From: CAYMFD01 sp964389475
GTDB lineage: Bacteria > Bacteroidota > Bacteroidia > Chitinophagales > Saprospiraceae
DNA: 64,000 nucleotides
Direction of reading: 5' to 3'
Assembly (NCBI GenBank): GCA_964389475.1
Contig: CAYMFD010000002.1
Span: forward strand, 58,313 to 122,312
Part shown: piece after piece, positions 1 through 8,566 of the stretch
Numbering within the stretch: position 1 is the first letter of the stretch
How the letters are laid out: every line of letters starts with the position of its first letter
Made by a program: the position numbers and the translations under genes
Notes under the pieces: generated by a model
What the model was told of the DNA's origin: nothing
Seen by the model: only the letters and a program-made list of their open reading frames with translations
The model's database searches: none

Positions 1-291
1 CAGGCCAAGATTGAGACGGAGTTCTTTTCGCAAAACATAACCATGGTAATTGGTGGAGCCGTACTTGCCTTTGCGATAGGCTACGGTCTAGCATCTAAGC
101 AGACAGTAGGTAACTTCATAGCCTCAGGTTATGTGGCTAACCGCGTCAAAATAGGCGACAGCATCAACGTACAGGGACACCAAGGGACCGTCGTCGATAT
201 GGACAAGAGTAGTGTTACTCTCGACACGGGATCTAGTAAGGTACATGTCCCGCTACACCTCATCGGCAACGGAGTTATCGAGGTAAAGTAA
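1..291 (+). CDS. MscS-type mechanosensitive channel, C-terminal part (5' truncated)
   Basis: The reading frame is open from the first base to a TAA at 289-291, so the gene starts upstream of the window. About 96 residues are visible. A glycine/alanine-rich hydrophobic stretch (GGAVLAFAIGYGLASKQ) resembles the pore-lining TM3 of MscS channels. It is followed by the small beta domain with the family pattern of IGDSINVQGHQGTVVDM, then a VPLHLIGNGVIEV ending where MscS proteins usually have a PN-containing strand. The C-terminal alpha/beta vestibule domain of E. coli MscS is missing, so this is a short family variant. Role by family: release of solutes on osmotic downshock through the inner membrane. 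An internal ATG at 43 is unlikely to be the start because the upstream frame is open. A rho-independent terminator follows at once. Confidence 0.75.
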   Translation, partial: QAKIETEFFSQNITMVIGGAVLAFAIGYGLASKQTVGNFIASGYVANRVKIGDSINVQGHQGTVVDMDKSSVTLDTGSSKVHVPLHLIGNGVIEVK

Positions 292-314
292 TACCAGCTG
301 ACGTTCTAAAATAC

Positions 315-350
315 AAAAGCCGCTAAGTCATCGACATAGCGGCTTTTTTT
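315..350 (+). terminator. Rho-independent terminator after the MscS-type gene
   Basis: An 11-bp perfect stem (AAAAGCCGCTA at 315-325 with TAGCGGCTTTT at 337-347) is followed by a run of seven T. It lies 24 bases after the channel stop codon and just before the oppositely oriented tRNA gene. Confidence 0.85.
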
Positions 351-353
351 GTG

Positions 354-427
354 TGGTCCCACAAGGACTCGAACCTTGGACCACCTGATTATGAGTCAGG
401 TGCTCTAACCAACTGAGCTATAGGACC
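354..427 (-). tRNA. tRNA with CAT anticodon (Ile2/lysidine type or elongator Met)
   Basis: Read on the minus strand, the 74 bases fold into a full cloverleaf: acceptor GGTCCTA/TGGGACC, D-stem GCTC/GAGC, anticodon stem CCTGA/TCAGG around loop CTCATAA, T-stem CAAGG/CCTTG with loop TTCGAGT, discriminator A. The anticodon is CAT. The A-T at 7-66 and U54-C-pattern loop are canonical. It is not initiator-like, since position 1 pairs with 72. The acceptor has C4-G69 and C5-G68, the pairs reported as positive determinants for TilS (lysidine synthetase) on E. coli tRNA-Ile2, so Ile2 is favoured over elongator Met. That rule may not transfer to this phylum. No CCA is encoded. Confidence 0.93.
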
Positions 428-493
428 CTCATTGGATGCGCAAATATAGTGCTTCTGATTAATTGTCTATTCTCTATGCCAAATAGATTACGA

Positions 494-1525
494 CTATTTA
501 AATTCTAGCTTGATCAGCCACTCCTTACTTTGGCCGCTTTTGGCGGTTAGGCCGATACTAGTTGTCAGGTAATCTACTATGCCACTGTCGGTTAGCGCTG
601 CCATATTTTTCATGGGAGTCGCCGTTACCTGATCGCCATCTACTCTAAGGCGAAGTGTAGCTGTGCCGCTCTTCTGATTATTTTCTTTGGCTAGCTGTGA
701 GACGGCCTGCCATACTTGCGGCCAGGGTGATGTCGCAGATAACTCGTTAAGAGGTAGGGAGCCACTGATGCTTAATTGGTCACTGGCGAAGTACTGGTCT
801 AGTAGCTTACGTCTTGCTGGTCTTGCACTAGAGGTGGACTTGTGGGCTTTGCCGACAGTTATGTCACCTGCCTCGTCGGTCGACATGGCAGCAGATGGTG
901 GGTTGCTTTCCTGTTGTGCGAGTGACTTGTTCGCGGGAGGGCTAGAGGGTGTTTCGACGAGGTCGCTTTGATCAGCGGAGCCGTCGAGGGCTTGCTGTCT
1001 ACTGACTTTTGCTTTAGGGCTTACGGATTTTTTGCTGGGCGGGCTACTTGGCGTGACACTGACATCCTTGGCTTGAGGTAAGTCAACTTCTTCCTCCATC
1101 TCCATGGCTAGACCACCGCTGTCGCCGACTGATGTAGTGGTCCCTGTACGGTCTGCTACTACCGTAGGCATATCAACCTCAGCAGGGATTGACTCTGCTA
1201 GTACGGGGCTGCTGGTCTCTACATCCGCGTAGTCAGGTGCCTGTCCTTGCTTGTAGATAGACGTTACGATCACAAGTAGTAGAGCTGTAGCCGCTACATA
1301 GGGTAGTAGGCTCTTGAGGGTCAGTATTTTTTGTTTGGGTGCTACGACTAGTGACTTGAGGTCCTTGATGCGGTCGATCTGACTAGGATCATCAAGGTAT
1401 CCCTCCAGCGCATCCATCAGCATGGGGTGGTCTGCAGCATATCGCTCTATGTCATGCTCCTCCTCTGGACTGAGGCGGCCGCTGCAGTAGGCGGCTATTT
1501 TTTGTTCGATCTCTTTCTGATTCAT
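494..1525 (-). CDS. Anti-sigma-like single-pass membrane protein, partner of the adjacent ECF sigma
   Basis: About 343 residues starting MNQKEIEQKIAAYCSGRLSPEE. I chose the ATG at 1523-1525, five bases after the sigma stop codon, because the longer frame would overlap the sigma gene and has no family-like sequence. The N-terminal ~75 residues resemble the cytoplasmic sigma-binding segment of Bacteroidota anti-sigma proteins (short Glu-rich helices, no zinc ligands). One transmembrane helix follows (SLLPYVAATALLLVIVTSIY). The rest is a long Ser/Pro/Thr/Lys-rich periplasmic linker and a ~90-residue folded C-terminus of unknown family ending in EWLIKLEFK. Its place right behind an ECF sigma gene is the main argument. 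The signal it senses cannot be read from the sequence. Confidence 0.7.
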   Translation of the reverse strand: MNQKEIEQKIAAYCSGRLSPEEEHDIERYAADHPMLMDALEGYLDDPSQIDRIKDLKSLVVAPKQKILTLKSLLPYVAATALLLVIVTSIYKQGQAPDYADVETSSPVLAESIPAEVDMPTVVADRTGTTTSVGDSGGLAMEMEEEVDLPQAKDVSVTPSSPPSKKSVSPKAKVSRQQALDGSADQSDLVETPSSPPANKSLAQQESNPPSAAMSTDEAGDITVGKAHKSTSSARPARRKLLDQYFASDQLSISGSLPLNELSATSPWPQVWQAVSQLAKENNQKSGTATLRLRVDGDQVTATPMKNMAALTDSGIVDYLTTSIGLTAKSGQSKEWLIKLEFK

Positions 1526-1530
1526 AGTAC

Positions 1531-2067
1531 TTATTGTCCTAGGCAGTTTGCTAAGTTGCGGCGACCATTCTGTATGTGTGACCGCACTTGAGACCACGTG
1601 TAGCCCGAGGTACCCACGATCTGCTTATAGGACTGCTTGAGTAGGTAGAAGGCCCGGACACAGGTCTGCTGATCCATTTTTAGTTGGTCTATGCAGTCTT
1701 CTAGTCGGTTGAGTTCTCCTTGCTTTACGTCCTCATCACTATGATGTAAGACTTGCTCGGTATACATACGTTGGGCCTCGTTTATTTTCAATAGCGCTGT
1801 TTTCTCCTTGCGTATCTTTTGTAGACAGTGATTGCGACTGACCATGTACAGCCAGGCCTGCCAGTGTTCGATCTGATGCTTGCGGCACTTGACGACGAGT
1901 TCTTCGTATATATCCATTACAGCATCCTGCGCCGCTTCTTTTTGTTTGAGATACTTGAGGCAGGCACCATAGACCTGAGCTATGTACCTGTTGTATAGAG
2001 TGCCTAAGACCTCTTGGTTATTCTCTTGCTGGTATTGATGCAGTAGTTCGAGGTCCGTGGGTTGCAT
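1531..2067 (-). CDS. ECF-type RNA polymerase sigma factor
   Basis: 178 residues, a usual ECF length. Region 2 lies at about residues 20-95: the N-terminal part has LGTLYNRYIAQVYGACLKYL, the core-binding part AQDAVMDIYEEL, and the promoter-melting part HWQAWLYMVSRNHCLQKIRK. Region 4 with a helix-turn-helix occupies about 120-175 (YKQIVGTSGYTWSQVRSHIQ followed by GRRNL). This is the standard sigma-70-family ECF architecture. The gene is read in the same direction as the anti-sigma-like gene that follows five bases downstream, which suggests co-transcription and coupling. The regulon is unknown. Confidence 0.9.
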   Translation of the reverse strand: MQPTDLELLHQYQQENNQEVLGTLYNRYIAQVYGACLKYLKQKEAAQDAVMDIYEELVVKCRKHQIEHWQAWLYMVSRNHCLQKIRKEKTALLKINEAQRMYTEQVLHHSDEDVKQGELNRLEDCIDQLKMDQQTCVRAFYLLKQSYKQIVGTSGYTWSQVRSHIQNGRRNLANCLGQ

Positions 2068-2213
2068 AGTGATAATTTATGTGTAGCCTGTGTTTGATCG
2101 GTTAGTATAGGTGTGTAGCTCTCTGATCAATATCCCGTTGTCCTTACTTTTCACAACACACCTCTACTAGCACCAAGGACAGGTCAGCGTGTCATTTCTT
2201 TTTTTTGTGAAAA

Positions 2214-3998
2214 CTAGTCTAGTGGTACAGCCAGTACGACTGGTGCTTGCCACTCTATCCTGTCACCATCAAGGTTGAATAACTGTACCCGTATGATGTA
2301 AGGACCTACGGGCAGTCTTCTGCCACTATCGTCTAGACCGTCCCACGTCAATATACCAGCTACGCCGAGTAGCTCTTGGTTGTAGAGGTTGCGTACTAGG
2401 TGGCCTCGCTGATCATAGACAAAAGCATTGGCTAAGTAACCGTTCGAAGGTAAGTCATACTGTATAGCGATCTGCTCGTCCTCGCCATCTAGGTCTGGGC
2501 TAAAGGTATCGTCGATCACCTGGAGAAGCCCTTCGCCTACAGGCAACCTACCTATAAAAGCGCTATTGCCTAGGCCTGGTGTGCCGAAGCCTACGCCACT
2601 GGCACTGGCCGCGGACTGCCAGTTACTCTCGGCCTGGCTAGGACCACTAGGATCGATCCGCTCGAGGCTGACGCCATCTACATCGTCTAATAGGCTAAAA
2701 TGCCAGTCCTCATCGTAGTCTACTGAGTCGATTGCCTGTCCACCTATCGCGATGATGCTGACATTGCCATCACCATTGTTAAAAGGGGGTAGCCTGTTCT
2801 CGATAAAGACTGAATCGTCATTACTGGGGTAGGCCACCGCAGTACCTAGGGCATCCTCCGTTACTAGGGCTATGCCTTGGGGTTCGAGCTGTAAGTCTGT
2901 GCTTAGTACTTCTTCGTTATCATTACTAGTGTTGCGGATGAGGAGGCCGTCTAGGGCTAGCCGTTTATTGGAGACATTGAGGATTTCTACATAATCACTA
3001 CCATCACCTTCTGGATTAAAGAGTATCTCATTGATCACTAGGTCGCCTGCCACCGGTGTCTCGGCAAATTGCAGTGTCGTGGTCTGCGCCACACCCGTAT
3101 TGTCCAGTAAGTCGCTGATGTCTGATACAGTGATCGTATAGGTATTGACGGATTGGAGGGGTGACCCTAAGTCTACGACTAGTCTAGTCAGATCTTTCAT
3201 GACTGTAGAGACAGGTAGGTCTGGGTCAAAGGATACCTGGGCTGGTGTCAGGGTCGTATTGCCTATCTCTTCGTCGAACTGTAGAGCGACTGTCGTTGCG
3301 TCTATCGCTTCTGCGGATAATAGTACGGGTGCCTCTAGGTCTGGTGTAAAGCGCTGGATCAATACATCATCATAACTGTAGTTGGTGACATTGGACCCTG
3401 TATAGGTATTTAAGACTCCAAAAAAACCACTGGTCGACAGAGAAGACCAGTCGATGACGGTGATGATTTCCTCGCTGACTGCACCACTCGACAGGTCCGT
3501 CGATGTTAGTGTGAAAGTACCGTCGTGTCTGATATCTATGGCCAAAGCCTTGGCCGGTCTAGAAGCCAGTCCGGCCATGTCACCTCTCGCCACGCTAGAG
3601 GGCTGACCATCGACGAGCTGTATGAGCTCTATGGCATCATCAGAGCCTCCCTCTCCTAGTTGCAGGTAGTATCCATTGGCTAGGCTTAGGTCCTGGCGAT
3701 CGACGTATAGGTATATCCGGCTGAAGTTGCCGCCCGATGGATTGGTATTTATATCAAAAGCTACCGCAATACTGACGCTATCGACTCGGTCATAAGCGGT
3801 GAAAAGCGACGACGTCCCGGCCTCCGTAGCGGATAGCTGTAACTGGCCATCTAAGGCGCTGTAATCATCTAGATCGCCTACCCAAGTCGGGTTAGTGTCT
3901 AGATTGCCATCCTCAAAATCATCTGATAGTACGACCTGCCCCGTAAGCGTTACGTGTACAAGTATAAGACAGACAGATAGTAGGCGATGTAGGTACAT
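2214..3998 (-). CDS. Secreted multidomain protein with lamin-tail and FlgD/gliding-type C-terminal domain
   Basis: 594 residues with a Sec signal peptide (MYLHRLLSVCLILVHVTLTG, cleavage near residue 21). Order of domains: about 25-215 a jelly-roll/LamG-like region beginning DDFEDGNLDTNPTW; 223-315 an Ig-like SbsA-type domain (LSAEAIDATTVALQFDEEIG); 317-440 a lamin-tail domain (VINEILFNPEGDGSDYVEIL, then LALDGLLIRN); about 490-594 a FlgD-like Ig domain with TWDGLDDSGRRLPVGPYIIR. Lamin-tail domains in Bacteroidota occur in cell-surface or exported proteins and extracellular nucleases; no nuclease motif is present here. The C-terminal domain resembles T9SS sorting regions but lacks a clear type A ending. 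The surface role is an inference. Confidence 0.75.
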   Translation of the reverse strand: MYLHRLLSVCLILVHVTLTGQVVLSDDFEDGNLDTNPTWVGDLDDYSALDGQLQLSATEAGTSSLFTAYDRVDSVSIAVAFDINTNPSGGNFSRIYLYVDRQDLSLANGYYLQLGEGGSDDAIELIQLVDGQPSSVARGDMAGLASRPAKALAIDIRHDGTFTLTSTDLSSGAVSEEIITVIDWSSLSTSGFFGVLNTYTGSNVTNYSYDDVLIQRFTPDLEAPVLLSAEAIDATTVALQFDEEIGNTTLTPAQVSFDPDLPVSTVMKDLTRLVVDLGSPLQSVNTYTITVSDISDLLDNTGVAQTTTLQFAETPVAGDLVINEILFNPEGDGSDYVEILNVSNKRLALDGLLIRNTSNDNEEVLSTDLQLEPQGIALVTEDALGTAVAYPSNDDSVFIENRLPPFNNGDGNVSIIAIGGQAIDSVDYDEDWHFSLLDDVDGVSLERIDPSGPSQAESNWQSAASASGVGFGTPGLGNSAFIGRLPVGEGLLQVIDDTFSPDLDGEDEQIAIQYDLPSNGYLANAFVYDQRGHLVRNLYNQELLGVAGILTWDGLDDSGRRLPVGPYIIRVQLFNLDGDRIEWQAPVVLAVPLD

Positions 3999-4067
3999 AC
4001 TAACAAAGCTAAGAAATAGAAAGACTTCAAGGGAGATAGAGGATTTTGGCCCGAGGCTAGTTCGTCA

Positions 4068-4095
4068 TTTGTGCATTGTCGATTAGCTATCTTTG
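4068..4095 (+). promoter_or_regulatory. Predicted Bacteroidota vegetative promoter
   Basis: TTTG at 4068-4071, 16 bases, then TATCTTTG at 4088-4095, matching the phylum's -33 TTTG / -7 TAnnTTTG pattern with a slightly short spacer. It would drive the operon starting at 4166 and leaves a leader of about 65 bases. Confidence 0.5.
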
Positions 4096-4165
4096 GACTC
4101 AGGAAGACGCCAGATATTCGTCGAGTAGCGGCGGATTGCTGGCGTTGATATTTAATGTAGAAGAG

Positions 4166-5026
4166 ATGACAAAGATCAGATTAGGCGGGGTGCCCGAGCA
4201 TTTTAACCTACCCATACACCTAGCCATCGAGCAGGGTGACTTTGCCGCTAGAGGCGTAGATGTCGAGTGGACCACTTTTGACGGAGGTACAGGACAGATG
4301 ACCAAGGCACTACGGTCAGGCGAGGTAGACGCTTGTATACTACTGACAGAGGGTATTATCAAAGACATTTACAAAGGCAACCCCTCTCAGATCGTCTCCG
4401 TATATGTCAATACCCCACTGACCTGGGGAGTACATACGGGTGTCGACAGCAATATCAAGACGTATCAAGACGCTTATGATGGGAGGTATGCGATCAGCCG
4501 CTTTGGCTCTGGGTCTCACCTAATGGCCATCGTGGATGCGGAGCAACAAGGCAAGACTATCAGGGATGACCAATGGCAGATAATCGGCAACCTAGACGGC
4601 GCCTTATCGTCGCTTGCAGCAGGTGAGACCGATGTGTTTTACTGGGAAAAATTCACAACCAAACCCTACGTGGATAGTGGCCGGCTGAGGCGGGTAGGCG
4701 AGTACAAGACGCCATGGCCTTGCTTTGTAATTGCCGCTCGTAACGAAGTACTCCGTGATCAGCCGGAGGCGATCATACGTATGTTGAGGACCATCCATGA
4801 CAGCTGTGATGATTTTATGAGCCATGACGAGGAGATGATTCACCTCGTGGCCCGTCGCTACGACCTGCAGGTGGAGGATGTAGCTCGATGGTACCATAGT
4901 ACAGAGTGGGCCATACACGGCTGGGTAAGTGACAAGATGATTAAAAGCGTCGTCTATCACCTGGAGCTAGCACAGATCCTCGATGGAGAGGGTGAGACGC
5001 CACAGTTAATCTGGAAGCGATCGTGA
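4166..5026 (+). CDS. Solute-binding-protein-fold protein without signal peptide (NMT1/ThiY-like)
   Basis: 286 residues from ATG 4166 (MTKIRLGGVPEHFNLPIHLA), preceded by AAGAG. The upstream extension to 4076 is in frame but looks non-coding. The sequence follows the type II periplasmic-binding-protein pattern of the NMT1/ThiY/SsuA group: first strand then AIEQGDFAARGVDVEW, GGTGQMTKALRSGEVDACIL, a hinge at FGSGSHLMAIVDA, and LSSLAAGETDVFYWEKF. No signal peptide or lipobox is present, so the product is predicted to be cytoplasmic, which is odd for an ABC transporter component; no permease or ATPase gene is nearby. It overlaps the next gene by four bases (GTGA), implying translational coupling with the glycosyltransferase. 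The ligand is unknown. Confidence 0.7.
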   Translation: MTKIRLGGVPEHFNLPIHLAIEQGDFAARGVDVEWTTFDGGTGQMTKALRSGEVDACILLTEGIIKDIYKGNPSQIVSVYVNTPLTWGVHTGVDSNIKTYQDAYDGRYAISRFGSGSHLMAIVDAEQQGKTIRDDQWQIIGNLDGALSSLAAGETDVFYWEKFTTKPYVDSGRLRRVGEYKTPWPCFVIAARNEVLRDQPEAIIRMLRTIHDSCDDFMSHDEEMIHLVARRYDLQVEDVARWYHSTEWAIHGWVSDKMIKSVVYHLELAQILDGEGETPQLIWKRS

Positions 5027-6144
5027 AGAGACTCAAGATAGGCTTCGAAGCGAAGCGCATTTTTCATAATAGTACTGGCCTAGGAAACTACAGTAGGACT
5101 CTAGTAACTAACCTGGTAGACCTCTATCCAGAGCATGAGTACCACCTATTTACGCCGACGGTAGGTGACAATGCCTATGCCCAGCCCTTCTTGGAGGATC
5201 GACGCTACCACATACATACGAGCAGTGTGTGGCCACCATCAGTATGGAGGACATATATCATATCTAGGAAAATCACAAAACTAGGCCTAGACATATATCA
5301 CGGCCTCAGTCACGAACTACCGATAGGGCATATCGCAAGACCTGCCCAGACGGTCTTGACATTTCACGACTTGATCTATGAGATCTATCCAGACCACTTT
5401 AAAAAAGTAGACCAGAAGCTCTACGCAAGTAAGTACCGTAGGAGTGCGAAACTAGCTAATCACATCATCAGTATATCTGAGAGTACAGCGGCAGACCTTA
5501 GTAGGATCTACGGCATAGACCGAGATAAGATGACGGTATGCTATCAGACCTGTGCGGAGGTCTACCTCAACTACCCATCTGCACCTTACATCGGCGACTA
5601 CCTGTTGTATGTGGGCAGTATCATTAAGCGTAAGGGACTACTGCAGATAGCGCAGGCTATGGACCTCCTGCCCGAGCACCAGCGTATGATCGTCAAGGTC
5701 GTGGGTAGCGGATCCGATTACTTGGCTGGCGTCAAGGCCTTTATTGCTGACCATGACCTTGAGCCGTGGTTTGAGTTTCTGGGGTCTTTGCCCAATGATG
5801 CCCTGCCCGACCTCTACCACCAGGCCAGAGCTTTACTCCTGCCTAGTATTTACGAGGGTTTTGGTATACCTATCGTGGAGTCCCTAGCAGTGGGTACACC
5901 CGTGCTGACCTCCCATGTGTCTAGCCTGCCAGAGGCCGCCGGTCCCGGGGCACTGCTCGTAGACCCTAGCAATCCGCTTATGATAAGCGAAGCCATGAGA
6001 CAACTCACGACGGATACAGACCTCGTGAGCCAACTGGGTCAGGCGGGTAAGCGGTATGTTCGTGATACCTTTGATCGGGTAAAGACGACAGCTGCCGTGA
6101 TGGACGTCTATCAGCGACTGGTAAGTAATGCGTCAAAAGCATGA
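5023..6144 (+). CDS. Glycosyltransferase family 4 (GT-B fold)
   Basis: 373 residues from a GTG start at 5023 that overlaps the previous TGA. The N-terminal half has the GT4 signature HNSTGLGNYSRTLVTNL, used by mannosyltransferase-like enzymes that act on nucleotide sugars. The C-terminal Rossmann domain shows LLYVGSIIKRKGL and the EX7E-type donor-binding motif in YEGFGIPIVESLAVGTPV. No membrane segment or signal peptide is seen, so it probably works at the cytoplasmic face of the inner membrane. Operon neighbours are a binding-fold protein and the MurF-Alr fusion, which points to envelope polysaccharide or peptidoglycan-linked sugar work, but acceptor and sugar cannot be inferred. Confidence 0.9.
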   Translation: MKRLKIGFEAKRIFHNSTGLGNYSRTLVTNLVDLYPEHEYHLFTPTVGDNAYAQPFLEDRRYHIHTSSVWPPSVWRTYIISRKITKLGLDIYHGLSHELPIGHIARPAQTVLTFHDLIYEIYPDHFKKVDQKLYASKYRRSAKLANHIISISESTAADLSRIYGIDRDKMTVCYQTCAEVYLNYPSAPYIGDYLLYVGSIIKRKGLLQIAQAMDLLPEHQRMIVKVVGSGSDYLAGVKAFIADHDLEPWFEFLGSLPNDALPDLYHQARALLLPSIYEGFGIPIVESLAVGTPVLTSHVSSLPEAAGPGALLVDPSNPLMISEAMRQLTTDTDLVSQLGQAGKRYVRDTFDRVKTTAAVMDVYQRLVSNASKA

Positions 6145-6160
6145 TCTTTACGCCACAGCT

Positions 6161-8566
6161 ATGAAGTATACGGCACAACAGATAGCAAGTATCCTAGGAT
6201 CAGATGCACTCGATCTGCCAGACCTCGTCATTACCGCTGCTAGTACAGATACGCGGACGATTACGGACGGCAGCTATGTGGTCTTCTTTGCTATTACCAC
6301 TGCCAACCGTAGTGGCCTCACCTACCTGGCGGATGCCGCTGCTACAGGGGTAAGACTCGTCGTTGCCGACCATATGCCGGATGACCTGCCTGACGGCGTG
6401 AGTCTCTTGCTGGTCGACGATACGGTGGCTGCCTTGCAAGGGTTAGCGGCCTACCATCGCCGCCAGTTTGATATACCCGTCGTAGCCATCACGGGTAGTT
6501 ACGGTAAGACGATCGTCAAGGAGTGGATCTCTACCATGCTGAGTACTAGGTATCGCGTATGTAAGAGCCCACAGTCGTACAACTCTCAGATAGGCGTGCC
6601 GCTATCCGTATTACAGCTCGATGCACAGGCGAGTATTGCCGTATTTGAGGTAGGGGTGTCTCGAGCAGGTGAGATGTCTGCCCTAGCTGAGGTCGTACAG
6701 CCTACCCACGGTATATTTACGACGATCGGCCCTGCCCATGATGCGGGCTTCGTAGATCGTACGGCCAAGATCAAGGAAAAGGCCATCCTCTTCAGGTCTT
6801 GTCAGCAGGTAGTCTGTAATCATCATCACCGCGAAATCGTACACCAGGTGGAGCAGTCTCTCGCTGCTGGGAAGGTCACTACGTGGTCTACTGCTCAAGA
6901 AGGAGACTACAGTATCAGCATCGATCTACCTCAGGTACAGATAAGCAACAGCGATGCAGATCTGACGTCCACGACTAGGCTATCGTCACCGCCTATGCTG
7001 GACAACCTTATGCATGCGGCGGTGCTCGCACTAGAGCTGGGAGTACCTACCGAGGAAGTGTCGGCTGCTATGTCGGCTATAGGGCCACTACCTATGCGCC
7101 TAGAGACCAGCGCCGGACGCCAGGGCAGTATACTGATAAACGATACCTACACGGCTGATATACAGTCACTCCGCCTAGCACTTGACTACCAGCGATCGCT
7201 CTCGTCCGCTAGGCCTCGCCTGCTGATCCTCTCAGATATAGACCATAGCCATGGGCCATGGGTGGCGGCGGCTCAACAACTGATTACGGACTATGAGATC
7301 GATCACCTGATCACGGTAGGCGAGACGTCTCGTCAACTTATAGCTAGTACCCACACTACCTATGATACCACGGAGGCCCTGCTGGCTGAAATCGACCGCT
7401 TAGAGGTACAAGATCATGTGGTGCTGACCAAGGGAGCTAGGAGGTATGGTATGGAGCGAGTCTGTCACCAACTAGAGGCCCTCAGTCATAATGCCAGACT
7501 AGAGATCGACCTCGCTGCCCTACAGCACAACCTCGATGTCTACCAGCGTAAGGCTGGATGTGCCATGATGGTCGTCATCAAGGCATCCGCCTACGGTACA
7601 GGTAGCGTGGAGGTAGCTCGCCTACTGGAGCGACGCGGCGTCGCATACCTCGCAGTGGCTTTTGTAGATGAGGCGATAACCCTGCGTCAAGGCGGTATCA
7701 AGATGCCAATATTGGTGCTCAATCCAGATCTCGATCGACTGACGGCATGTTGGCAAAACGATATTGATATAGAGCTACACTCAACTGACCAGCTAGACCG
7801 GATCACGGCCTTCCTGACCATGCATTCCACAGCGAGCTTGCGGGTACATCTGATGCTCGATACGGGTATGAAAAGGCTAGGCTTCGAGGTGGATAATTTG
7901 GATCGTTTACGCGAGTGGTTATCTAGAGAGGAGCAGGTAGAGATCGTATCGGTATTCAGCCATCTGGTCGCTAGCGAATCGGTGGATCTTGACGATTTCA
8001 CACGTAGACAGATGCATGCCTTTGATGCCATGTGTAAGGCCTTACCACCAGCGCAGTACTACCACATACTCAATAGTTCGGGCATAGCTCGACACCAAGG
8101 CCACGACTACAATATGGCGAGACTGGGTCTAGGCCTCTACGGTATTGATACATCGGCTACGATGACTGCCGCCTTGCAACCCGTACACCACCTATCCGCC
8201 CGAGTACTCCAGGTCAAGCGTCTAGCTGCCGGTGATAGCGTAGGTTATGGTAGATCGTATGTAGCAGATAGGGATATGACGATATGCACGGTCAATGTGG
8301 GTTACGCCGACGGCCTCATGCGGTCAGCTGCAGGCGGTGGCTTCGCATTTAGGGCTGGTAACCACCTCTTACCTATAGTCGGCAGTATCTGTATGGACTT
8401 GACGATGTGTGCTAGTCCCGATGGCGCTGGTATCCGTGTAGGTGATACTGTGACCGTCTTCGGTCCAGACCACCCCATTGACATCTTAGCGCAAGCATCA
8501 GGGACCATTCCCTACGAAGTCTTATCGAGGATAGCACCTCGGGTCAAGCGGGTCTTTCACCACTAG
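6161..8566 (+). CDS. Bifunctional UDP-MurNAc-tripeptide:D-Ala-D-Ala ligase / alanine racemase
   Basis: 801 residues from ATG 6161 (MKYTAQQIASILGSD), chosen over ATG 6128 because homologues start this way and it removes an overlap with the glycosyltransferase. Residues 1-450 are MurF: the Mur-ligase ATP loop ITGSYGKT (112-117), then LINDTYTADIQSLRLAL in the C-terminal domain. Residues about 452-801 are a fold-type III alanine racemase: PLP lysine at about 474 in VVIKASAYGTG and catalytic tyrosine at about 696 in GDSVGYGRSY. The racemase makes D-Ala and the ligase adds D-Ala-D-Ala to the peptidoglycan precursor in the cytoplasm. The fusion is common in Bacteroidota. Its stop codon shares CTAG with the convergent aminopeptidase gene. 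Confidence 0.95.
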   Translation: MKYTAQQIASILGSDALDLPDLVITAASTDTRTITDGSYVVFFAITTANRSGLTYLADAAATGVRLVVADHMPDDLPDGVSLLLVDDTVAALQGLAAYHRRQFDIPVVAITGSYGKTIVKEWISTMLSTRYRVCKSPQSYNSQIGVPLSVLQLDAQASIAVFEVGVSRAGEMSALAEVVQPTHGIFTTIGPAHDAGFVDRTAKIKEKAILFRSCQQVVCNHHHREIVHQVEQSLAAGKVTTWSTAQEGDYSISIDLPQVQISNSDADLTSTTRLSSPPMLDNLMHAAVLALELGVPTEEVSAAMSAIGPLPMRLETSAGRQGSILINDTYTADIQSLRLALDYQRSLSSARPRLLILSDIDHSHGPWVAAAQQLITDYEIDHLITVGETSRQLIASTHTTYDTTEALLAEIDRLEVQDHVVLTKGARRYGMERVCHQLEALSHNARLEIDLAALQHNLDVYQRKAGCAMMVVIKASAYGTGSVEVARLLERRGVAYLAVAFVDEAITLRQGGIKMPILVLNPDLDRLTACWQNDIDIELHSTDQLDRITAFLTMHSTASLRVHLMLDTGMKRLGFEVDNLDRLREWLSREEQVEIVSVFSHLVASESVDLDDFTRRQMHAFDAMCKALPPAQYYHILNSSGIARHQGHDYNMARLGLGLYGIDTSATMTAALQPVHHLSARVLQVKRLAAGDSVGYGRSYVADRDMTICTVNVGYADGLMRSAAGGGFAFRAGNHLLPIVGSICMDLTMCASPDGAGIRVGDTVTVFGPDHPIDILAQASGTIPYEVLSRIAPRVKRVFHH

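Noticed and set aside
6161..8566. MurF-alanine racemase fusion as a novel enzyme
   Set aside because: This fusion is widespread in Bacteroidota; only the usual motifs are seen.
8563..8566. CTAG shared by two stop codons as a special signal
   Set aside because: Convergent four-base overlaps of this kind are frequent; no functional evidence.
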